Assembly: GCF_964355755.1 (NCBI RefSeq)
Contig: NC_092670.1
Location: forward strand, 9,793,201-9,857,200
Length of the DNA: 64,000 bases
Direction of reading: 5' to 3'
DNA from: Antedon mediterranea
Lineage: Eukaryota; Echinodermata; Crinoidea; Comatulida; Antedonidae
Part shown: piece after piece, positions 24,101 through 36,100 of the stretch
How the letters are laid out: the number at the start of each line of letters is the position of its first letter
Numbering within the stretch: the stretch's first letter is position 1
Notes under the pieces: generated by a model
Told to the model about the DNA's origin: nothing
The model's database searches: none
The model's input: only the letters and a program-made list of their open reading frames with translations
Made by a program: the position numbers and the translations under genes

Positions 24101-27100
24101 AACCCAGTATTTTTGTTTGCGATGTTACCCTGGTATTCTTTGTTCTTTTTCAGTTCATCTCCTTGTTGGGGGTGGGGGATGCTGTTTATAGAACCCAGTA
24201 TTTTTGTTTGCGATGTTACCCTGGTATTCTTTGTTCTTTTTCAGTTCATCCCCTTGTTGGGGGTGGGGGATGCTGTTTATAGAACCCAGTATTTTTGTTT
24301 GCGATGTTACCCTGGTATTCTTTGTTCTTTTTCAGTTCATCCCCTTGTTGGGGGTGGGGGATGCTGTTTATAGAACCCAGTATTTTTGTTTGCGATGTTA
24401 CCCTGGTATTCTTTGTTCTTTTTCAGTTCATCCCCTTGTTGGGGGTGGGGGATGCTGTTCCTATGAGTTCCATAGTATCACTATCACCAACTTTCAGACA
24501 CAAAGATGCAAATGATTGTCAATGAATTACAATTATTGCCATAAATAAAAAAAATGATACAAAACTACATTTTCAAAACAAACTTTTGTTTTACTCTCCT
24601 CTTTCCTTTCGAAAGACTTTTCATTGCAGTATATGCTCAGGGCAGGTAAGGACCAGCTACCATACAAATGTGACAAACAAAATAGCATGAATACCATACT
24701 AATACTGGTAATAAGCCCATCCTTGGATATGGAATATAAGGGATAAGCCCACCTTGGGATATGTACATTTTGATTATAATCCCACTTTGATTATCAGCAG
24801 TAAGCTCATTATATTATAGGCCCACAAACATAGGTAGCCCATCCTTTAGCATTACAATATATAGTTTTAAATTTACTGCCATATTTAAAATATATAGTTT
24901 TAAATTCAGTGCCATATTTAAAATATAAGTCCTGTTATTTAGTCCTTGTCTATGAAATTCTACATTTAAAATCCCATCAAATTTCATGTTCATGTGATTG
25001 GGCTTTTTACATTCATATTCAGTATGGTGTTATTATTAAAATACATGTTTAATTATACATATTTATATAATGGTATGATTAATATTTTTATATTTATAAT
25101 ATTTTGTATGCACAACAGTAATGCAAGTACATGTGTACGATATTTCTCCCATTTTTACTTATGTTTTATAATATTTCATAAATAATTATGTATTTCTATG
25201 TATTATGCCATTCATATGCCAGTGCAGTACAAGGCAGTATTAGTGTTTTTTAAAATTAATTACATGTTAATAAAAGTCTGTACTACAGTAAAGGTCTCCG
25301 CAATATTTTTTAATCTTTTTAACAGCATTTCTTTATAAAAAATTATATACTGTACACTTAAAAATGATTGTGTTTTTTTTTTTTAATGAATTTTGAATAC
25401 TAATCCTTTGTCTTTTAATAATTTGACACGCTGATGAAAAAATATGCACATTTTTATTTTATAATAATGTATTATTTATTTAATCTATAGTATTTGTAAA
25501 AAGCCTACAATAGTCATAATTATATCTATATTGATTTATGTATATTAACTGTTAAAAAACATTCATTTATTATGCACATTAAATTTGTTGTAAGTATGTT
25601 AAATTGATTTTTATTATAAAAACATTTTAAAGAACATCATTCATCGGTTATGAATAATTCTTTATTGATAATGTATTTTTGCCATATGGCAGTAAACAGT
25701 GCATTATAAAATCCAAATTTGAAAATTGATTTTTCACTAAAAACAATGTTATCATTGCATTGTATAAGTTGTTTCTAATTTGAAAACATCATGAATTATT
25801 CATAAAGGCTATGAATAATTCATTAATTATTGTTTATGATCATATTATTGCAATGATATATTTGGTAATAATTTTTGTAATGTAAATTAAATTCAAATTT
25901 GATTTTCAGTATAGATAATTATGACATGTGTTTTGATGAGCTGTATAGAGTAATATGAAAATTATGAAATATGAATTATTCATAATCTCATGAATAATTC
26001 ATTGATAAAATGTACTGTATCTGTAAATTGCATTTCCTTTGCAGCATCTGTATACCAATGTATGATAAATTATTATTTTATTAAATTATATATAATATAC
26101 ATGTTTTTCCTACGCACGTGTATACTTTTTGATATTTATGTATACTCTTTAAACTTATTTAAAATTATTTAATATTTTTAAAAAAAAGTAAGTATATAAT
26201 TAATTATTGCATGAAGAATAATAATAATAAACTTGTGTAAAATGCATATTAATATAACATTACATCATGGGAATTTCTTATGTTATTTCACATTAATATT
26301 TGTAGGTTTAATTTTGTTGTTTGTATACAATTTACAAGTAATGATACAGATTTCAAATGAGACAAATTATAGACTTATAAAAGAATATAAAATATTAAGG
26401 AAATAAAGACATTTTTAGTGTACTATTTAAACCTAAGCTAGCTAATTGGAAGGTATCGAGAAATTTCACTTCAAATTACTGTTTTGCTGACCATTTCCAA
26501 CACGTTGTACAGTAAATGCTGTTTAATTGTGAAGCCGGGGAGCCACACGATCTGGTTTTATAAATCGCACAATTTTATTCAATTTAGTTTCAATTTAATG
26601 TATTGCTTATTGGAATTGATCGAGAATGTTCACCTATGAATTTAATTTGAATTCCTCCTTCCGACACATACTGTACTGTAGGAAGGCAGTTTGAGTGGAA
26701 GAACAATCTGATTTTAAAAAAAAAACACAATTTTTTATTCGCTTGGTATTAAATTAATGAAATGCTTCAAATTAACATAGTAGTAAAGAGTAGGTAGTTG
26801 ATAATTCAAGTTAGAATTGGTTGACTTAACATAATTGTTATCATTGCGTGCTTATATGATATGAAGGGATCAAAAAGCATGCCAGATACAAGTCTCATAG
26901 GAATGGCTACGCTTGCTTAATTCATAAGATTGATGGACTTGCCAATATTTTGAATATTAATGAGGAGCACTTATGAGAAATTTGAAAGTGTTATGTAAAT
27001 AGCTAAACAAAATTAATATTACATTGGAAAACTGGTTTAATTTTATCGCATAATTATCATTAGTTTATTACCAGTATGGTAGAAAATTGTTTTAATTTCA

Positions 27101-30100
27101 CCTATGATAAATTATTAAAATGTATTTTAATACCATATAGTACAGTAAAAACTGTAATAATAATCACACGATAATTGTCATTAGTTTTAAAAAAAGAAAA
27201 GAAAAACACCAAACACTCTAGAGTAATTTATAAGTACATCTAGAAAAATTATAAAAAAATAATGATATGCAAATTAATTACTGTAACCTTTGAACTTTAT
27301 CCTTACAGCAAATCACAGGACATTCAGGCTACGGTTACCTTCCATTCGATATAACAAGTCTTCTCAAAACAAATGCGAGGAGAATGATGCCGATAAAGGA
27401 ATATTGGAATCCGAAACATCCCTACCACTTAGGCGTTTACCTCCAACGAAAGAGCTTCCAGAAGAGGAGGAGAAAGAAAGACTTCGCAACGATTCAGCGG
27501 AAAATAAAGAATGCGCAAAGGAGTTGTTACGTAAACAAAATGCAAGACGTCAAAAGTCAGTTAACGCAAAACCTCATACTATTGATAATGCTCAATTGGA
27601 TTCAAAACATAGAATGGAGAGGGGGAAAGAACCGCTCGTGAGGTCGTCGTCAAACATGAGTTCAACGTGGTCAAATAAAAGTGTACAGAGTCACAGTAGT
27701 GTTAGAAGGGCGTCCTCTGTAGATTGTCTGAACAATAATCAAGGCATTGGTATGAATCATACAGGTTAGTAGTATCATTTTACTCACATTCATAATTCTC
27801 AAGATAATTTAACTACAGTAGAATCCCTATTCAGTGGAGATTTCTATTGACGATATATTGTCCCTAAAAAATAAAGATTTATTAAATCAGACTTTGAATA
27901 TGTTATTTTGTAGTTTTAATAAAGCTAATCACTTCCGTAAAAAAAATTATTTAAAAAAATGTTTTAACTTATAAAAAGACAATATAAACTGTTAAATTCA
28001 ACCAATAACTAATTGGCTGGCATTTCTTTGCTTTAAATTACAGTTTTTTCAGGTAAATTTTTTTTCCCGATCCAATTTTTGGTCACAGTGGATAACTATT
28101 ATTTTACATTGAAATGGCATATTCAATACAAATTTTGAGAATTATTTTTTCAGGATGACAATACATTTTTAAAGGGACACTTGTGAAATTAATCAGGGCC
28201 AATGCAGTATGTTTTAACACTACAGTCAACCCTCAACAAAGCTATTCTTGTGTCATGTTTTTATGTGAATATATATTTCATTTTTGTTAAAACTGAATTC
28301 ATAATACATTTAAATATTATGTAATATGAATACGTATATCGACTGTAGAGTTGGTTGTCAAAAATTAGCAATTATCAAAATAGTTGTAGTTAATATCTCA
28401 TTACATAGGTATATATTCACTGTGAAATTTTCCAGTTAACAAGTTAACACTACCAACTTCTACAGTAATGTGCAAAATTGTAATGTGATGGCACAGAATT
28501 TGTATAATTTGATTTTGAATAAAATAGACATATAACTGCCTTACTAAAGATCGTTTCTAATGGGCGCATGAACACATAGCAGATCATTTTTTATTTATTA
28601 TTAAACAGTTTGCGTACAAAGCCTAAGAGGAAACCGTGTGCCAATTGCTCAACACAGAAGTGGGAACCTAATTAACGGTGATCTCCATATCCCCTAGACT
28701 CTACTTGCAACTTTTTAAACAGTCTTTTAGCTTTAATGCGCTCTTTTTAATTATCTTTCTCGGATAGAACATTTTTATTTGAAATTCCTATTCTACTTTC
28801 AGTGGCGTATCCAGTAGGGGGGCCGGGGGGCCCGGGCCCCCCTGATTTCGTTTCCGTCGGCACATCATTGCGGCCGTCGGCAAACAAAGGTGCCGGGGAA
28901 AAAAATAAACTATTTATTCTGACAATAATTGAACTGTAAACATAATTCTTTTGAGTGTTTGTTTATTTACATATCATATCATCATTGATCCCTTCAGATC
29001 AACTATTTTTTATTTTCATTACATCTAACGAAACACGTTAAAAATGTGTAGCACGTACGTACGGCCGTACGCGGTAGATTGTTTACTCAAAAGTCTTTGA
29101 CCTTACCCTAAAACCTTGTTTTTGCATGCAGTTGAGCCTCTCATGACCTGAGATTTGTATGTCTTCCTACGCTAAGAGATTATATAGTTCCACATGCCAT
29201 GTGCTTTTTTGTCTAAGATATATTTATTATAAGTGCCAAAAACCCGGTTTTTTTTCTCGATATGAGGCCTTTATTATTCAAAATTTTTAAAGCAAAAGCA
29301 CATACCATAAGAAATATCCATGTACCGTATTTCATTTTTGGAACAGAATATTCCGTGAGGCTCAACTACAAAACCACCATTTTGTGATATGATGTCATCG
29401 TAAGCCAATCAAAGCTGAGCTTTCTCGCGATTGGCATTGCTCACGGTTGAATGATTTAGGATTCTAGCTGATTTGATTGGTGGATGCGAATCACCCGCAG
29501 CGGAATGTTTTCTCTCGCGCGTGTACCATGAATCTCTCTGATCGTTACTACACAAAGTTAGAGCAATGAATTTGTCCGAATTCCGTTATTAAGTAAACAA
29601 CTTTATATATTTTATAAGCATTTAATAACATGTTTTATTGATATTTCCAATGGTGATATATAAAATAAATTACTAAAAAACGTAAATATATGTAATTATT
29701 TTAACCAAAAATGGCGTAGTTAATATAATTGTCGACTGAGGCCGCAAATTGTTTTACTTCTTTCGTGGCTAAAAACGATCATTTTCGGCGATGTTTTAGA
29801 CCCTATATTTCGAAAACTACAAGTCAGATTTTCCTAATTCTTTCTTTATTGTAATATGAATACAACATACTAACAGATAATGTTGGTTTGGTTTTAATTT
29901 TGCATCATTATCCCATATAAGACAATATGACTATGTAATCCTAGAACATATATTGATCAGAGACGTCGTGTATGTACAGATAATGACACCAATTTTGTCG
30001 GCAAATTGGCAATTCCCGGCCCCCCAACTTCAAAATCCTGGATACGCCACTGTCTACTTTAATGTATACATTTTAGTATTAGTTGATTATATAAATTGTT

Positions 30101-33100
30101 CTGAGGGGCCCTAATGATCAGCTTTTGTTGAATGAACTGCCCTCATAAAACAACTGTCCCTATACCATAATCCTTATTAATACAGTAGATATATACTGTT
30201 GATCCCCTATTAAGGGGATACCTTCGGTACCCAACAAACTTTCTCCTTAATAGGGATGTCCCTTAAATAGGGATGAGCCATTTTGTATAGTGTTAAAAAA
30301 TTGCTGTTCTCCATTTCATAATAAAGTTTCACCATCTTTCTACTGTAGAATACTGTATATAAATTAGATTGAATCAATTCTGAAGGTGGATCCCCAGTCA
30401 ATATATAATATTTCAACACCTCTTACATAACGTTATGTATCTATACATAAACACGATGATTAGATAAATAAATGTTGAAATTAACTTAGTATCTACACAG
30501 GTGTTGTAACGCCATGAGACAGGTCACAGTATGTAGTAATACGCCTGTCGATCTACTTTACACAGCTGTGTTATGAATAAGAGATTGTTACATAAGAATA
30601 TGCTACGATTAATGTTAGACCTACATCATATTAGACACACAGCAGTCAAACAGCGATTACTAACAACATCCCTGACTGATCAATAAAATAGCTCATGGAT
30701 ATCAACTTGCAGTCAACTGAGGTTAAGTGGTATTGTCAATAGAGGGCGATGTAACTTTAAATATCTACAGTATTCTAGGTTATAATAGGATTTGATTGTT
30801 GTGTGTCTCAGAAAGGGGCAACTATTGGGTAGTACTGTATACAAATAATAAATGTTTAGTGCAATGGTACAAATAATTGCATAAGGTGAAAGATGAAAGG
30901 TTCTATTTTGAACATTTCATATTTTACCGAATGAAATTATTTTGTAAACCTACTTGTATTACTTAATTCATTGCTAAAACAAGAGATTAGGCCGAAGGTC
31001 TAAACAGTTCGAAAAGGCTGTGCTTCAATTTTGGTCATGGAGTCTGGTACAGTCTAATTTTCGATTTTGTGTCATGCATGGTTTCTCATTGTAACAAGAA
31101 TGAACACGCACATAACAACAATTCATATATCGAAATTGCACTCTTGATGATGTAAGAGTTCAATGAAGTAGTTTGAATATCATGTGACCCACAATCCCCA
31201 ATCTACCAAAAGACAGGAATATATGCAGGTGTGTTATGAAGTTGAATGGGATTTTTTTATGAGTTAAAGGATTGATTGTACTACACTATTTAACAAAACA
31301 AAGTTTTGAGAGAGAGTACCACAATTGTAAGAGGTTCTGAATGTTATATAAAAAAAAAGGTTAAAAAAATATTGAAAGGAAAATTGTTAGTATTATGCAA
31401 TTAATATTCTTATTATAACGTTAATTTTTTAAAATCTTTACAGTATCACGTGCAACAGTACCTACCAAAGCTTATGCATATTCAGACCCAAATATCAGCT
31501 CTCATATAGGGAAGCTAGGCTCGTCGTTTACGGCGCTAAGCAATGAGGACTCCGACGATGAGTGGAAGGAGCATAGCATAGCATCAGCAACTTGTGTCTT
31601 CCCTGCTAAGAGTAATAATGTTGGGGGCAATCTCACTCAGGTTTGTTTGAAATATTTCTATTATTCATTCATATTTCCTGTATATTTGTTCTATTATTTT
31701 TGGGAAAGTGTATTGATGTTGTCATTCGTCATCATCAAGATCAACACCTTTATTTTCATGATTATCATCATTCAGACCTTCACAATCAACAATCAACCAG
31801 TATCATTACCTTTACCAATCTGATTTTCATTATCAGCCCTATATTTTCATAATTAATCACGATATCACCATGTAATCCACCATCATCATTCTGCCTTGTT
31901 GTCAGTCATTGAATAGTATACAAATAATGGTGCCTGCCTTTATTTACAATAGATTCACAATATATTACAGAAGGTTGACTCTTTAAACGATACAAATAAA
32001 TAATTTGACAGATTAACAGAAGCATTTACATCTGTTAGTAACTTATATAACTTTGGATAAGAGGGATTACACCAATAATAATGAATGTTAACGAGTGCGA
32101 TGGTGAAAATAATTTCAAGAAGCGAAAGAAAGGTTATATTTTCACAATCGTCCAATCAAATGATAGAAATCTATGATATAGCATCAAGTAGTTCATCAAG
32201 ATACTTTTAGTATTACATTTTTCCTGTTGTCCTTCCAGTATTTATATTTTACAAATAAATGTTTGGCTTCTGAACAAAAGTAAATATATTTTATAGTAGT
32301 CAATTTATTTATTTTATTAGGCTAAAATCTTTGAAAAGAAGGTAAGGATTCCTTTCATTCTCTGGTGACTTTTTTTAACTAAAAATACCGTATATTTCGG
32401 TGTATAAGTCGCACCTGTGTATAAGACGCACCCCCTAACTGAGAGTAAAATATCGGTATTTTTTATATCGTCGATGTATAAGACGCACCTTATATTTCAT
32501 CAAAACAATTTTTTTATTAAATTGTAATCAATATATTGTAATAATATATTTTGTTATATCTACAACGGCGTCCTTTTAGAGGTTTTTTCTTACCTAGGCT
32601 CGGCCGCGCCCAGCCTCAACAAGTTCTTTCTAACTTGTCATTCATGAGTTTCGCACCCGCAACATCGAGTGCATGACCGTGTGTGTAACACGCACGTGTG
32701 TGGGCTAGCCTCGCTCGATCATTTCGAGAGGGCGCACGTTTTCACGGACAATCGTATTCGATTAGTATCTATGTATCCGAGAAGTGTGTATGCTAGGTCC
32801 ATGCTATAATCAACTGGAGAATATCCTAGTCGAATACCGTACACCATGTGGCCGCCAAGGGCTTGCGCTAGGGGTACGGCGGTCGGCGATCGTGCGTATA
32901 ACTATAAATAAATACATTCCAATCGTAAACGTTTACAAATGAAATTTTATCGGAGCGCCTAAAACAGCTCTATAATGAACAAATCTTTTCATCATATTTA
33001 GTATAACATCACGCTAAAATGCCTTGAAAACTAGGCTGAAGCAGGTTGCCGTTACGTTATTACACTGTAGCTAGCCTAGGCCTAGCCTACTCAGGCCTAG

Positions 33101-36100
33101 CTGTGCCAACGAGGTGACGATTATGTATAGTACAATCTGTGTGGTGAGGCATTTATGTTCGGCGTATAAGACGCACCCTTAATTTAGAGGTCAATTTGCG
33201 TGTCAAAAGTGTGACTTATACACCAAAATATACGGTATACTTAATTTACATTTTAAGTGAAATTTTATTTACTTAATACTGTTCGGGAACATTCTCTAAG
33301 GTATTTTTCATTTTTTTAAAGGTTTTACTACTTTTTTCAATAGTAACATTATTGTTGTTACTAACGAAATTATCATTTGAAGTGAATTTTCATTCAACTA
33401 ATTTCACTAATGTGAATTTCTCTGAAAGTTTATGATACTGCCCTCTATAATCAGTATTGTTTTCACATGAGAAAAGAATTGCTGTGCATTTGTCATGTTC
33501 TAAGATTCTTTTTGATTAGGTATCTCCTGCCCTCTATATTGCTTCATTTTATTTACTGGAGTAAAGAATTGATTTGCTTTGCTTTGAAATAACAAATTTT
33601 ACTTTATAACTACTTATTAATATACCTACTTATATTATTGTTTTACCAGTTTGTATTTAAGCATTATTTAGGTACTTAGATGAACAAGCAAGCAAATTAA
33701 AGTGTGGGAAACATTTTTTTCTTAGATATAATTATTGAAGGCCACTGAACCACAGAGACGCTAAAGGGTATTTATAAAATCAATTACCCATTGGACCATA
33801 GTCCATGGCAGCTGTGTGTTGATATTTTTTTCCCTGTATTTTTATTCCAGTATTATTGTCAGTTTGTTCCAATTGTCCAGGTACTATTAATTAATTAATC
33901 CAATTCGGATTTCCAACCCAAAGTTAACAATTTCTGGAGGCTTACATCAATGTTTTCCCTTTAAATAAATGGTGGAATAGCCAGATGATTTTTGTAAAGT
34001 CACAAAAAAGCCTTGATTGCACTGGACTTAATAATTTGGTCACATTAACTAAGTCGTCAGCTAAATTGACCAAGTAAAGTCCTAACGCTGGTTAAATTAC
34101 TACTGCCTGCCCAGTTGAACTTACCATGGTCTCGGTTAAACTAACCACGCTGGTTACTATTTCCAATCCGAATCTAAAGTCTTCATGACCCACTTCAAGT
34201 TAAAATTTGACATGATATCTTCACACCGATTCTCAGCCTTGTTGTACATGGTATCAACGGTTTAGACATATCCATTCTGTTATCTGTACTTTTGTTGAAC
34301 CAAAAATTTCTTGTATGAATTGAGTTGAAGGCCAACCTTATAATTCATCATTTGTTGTAATGTATTTACAATTTATTTTTTTGTAATGGAATAATTATAT
34401 AATAATAATAATATAAGAATTATATGATAATTGGACCCCTACTTTTTGATAATTATCTCCCTGTAGACATATTTGATTACTACAAATTGGCTCTATTTAT
34501 TTCCTTCTGTTTCTGCCATGTAGGGCCACCAGTTGGAGACTTCACATTTATGGTATATGGTTTCTGGTTCCATACTATTGCTAATTATTATTCACCCTAT
34601 GTTGTTATATTATTTTCTCCTAATATTTACATAAATCATGCAGTGTCTCTATTAAGGATGTTTCACATATAAAGTATGTTTTTTTCATGTGAAACAATAG
34701 AAAATGCCTTCCAACAATGAAATGGTGTCTAGACAGGTCACAATCATTTCAAAATGCGTCTGATTTATAGCTAATAAATATTCATAAATTAATACTGTAT
34801 ATTAATAAGTAAAGTATGTTGTCCCATGGAGAAGTAACCTTTACTCATTTTTTCATGGTTTTCCTCTTCAATGGTAAAATTTAAATGTTTGATACGCATC
34901 AGCGAACGCTTTAATTTTGATGAATTTTCACAGTAAAGACCTTGTGTTGCGTTATATGTACTGTATAAATGCTATTCTTAACATTGGCCAACTTTACAAG
35001 CTCACGTAATGTCAATGTCGTCATTGCGGTCCAAGTCGTTAAAGAAGAGTTTTCAACGTCATCGTGTTTTATTCGGTTGCATTTGTGCGAAAAATGTCCA
35101 CTATTTATCATTGTCAATAACCAGAATCAATCGTGGGCATATTGTACTTGGTTGATTTGATGCCTATGCCTTACAGAAATTATTTTCGGGCCGTCGAGTA
35201 TTGGGAAGTTGATCAATAATTAAGCAACTCTGGCGTACATCTCGCTTGTGAATTTGTACAAGTAAATTCCTATCTTCAACTCTTCTTGTTAACAACTTGC
35301 ACAATAGAATCTATTATATAACAAAGTAATAATAATATTACTACTAGTAGTAGATTATTTGTAGGTTCTTCGTTTCATGTGTAGAATAGACATCTATAAG
35401 GTGCTGCCTTAAGAAGGAAACTGAATCACATTAAATTACTACAAAAGTATAGTTAAATTGATTTTATATAAAAACATTTTTTTAAATAGATTTTCTTTTA
35501 TAATTTTCAGTCTGTGCAACAGTGTATAAAATTTAATACAACAAAATATACACATTTTTATATTTGATGTTTGAAAAACTACGGTTAAAAATGTCCAAAA
35601 CTGAAATCTTATGTACACAGTTGTTATAAATGGAGAGATTCTACAAAAGAAGAGTATACCCTGGTGTACTGGTCCTCTTTAGCCCCTGTCATTCTTGGTA
35701 GGCTACGGCCAAATCTGAATGTCCTCAATATTAGATGGATAATGTAATAAACATTAAAAAAAAGAAAAGAATGACACATTCTCAAGAAACAAATGATAGG
35801 CAATATTTGGCCACCCCCTATTTAAGCGACACAGTTTGTGTCCTGTATTAAGTGTCCTCTCAATATTAAATGAATTAAGTATAAACAATAAAAGAAGCAA
35901 AAATGGCACATTCTTATGAAACAAATGATAGGCAATATTTGGCCACCCCCTAATTAAACGACACAGTGTGTGTCCTGTTAAGTGTCCTCTCAAGATTGGA
36001 TGAATTAAGTATAAACAACAAAAGAAGCAAAAATGGCACATTGTCATGAAACAAATGACAGGCAATATTTGGCCACCCCCTATTCAAGCAACACAGTTTG

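Larger units (their letters stand above)
20116..27308 (+). other. ERG intron (7.2 kb)
   Basis: It holds a SINE-like fragment with a reverse-strand B box near 21240-21300, the decayed repeats at 21567-21885, the MITE at 23008-23191, the 91-bp array at 24094-24457, a 33-bp duplication at about 24857-24930 and a cluster of ATGAATAATTCAT palindromes at 25649-26002. The rest is AT-rich. Confidence 0.8.
27765..31443 (+). other. ERG intron (3.7 kb)
   Basis: It contains a long copy of the CCCTATTAAGGGG repeat family (27813-28100), the hAT-like element at 28800-30052 and a further copy of the repeat at 30200-30275. The rest is AT-rich without recognised content. Confidence 0.8.

Noticed and set aside
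24094-24457. CRISPR-like regularly spaced repeats (also 48699-48970, 11338-11785, 1-307)
   Set aside because: These are head-to-tail tandem units without unique spacers, in an intron-bearing animal gene.
23980-24525. Overlapping 76-103 codon frames with a repeated Phe/Leu-rich peptide
   Set aside because: They are readings of the 91-bp tandem array in different frames.
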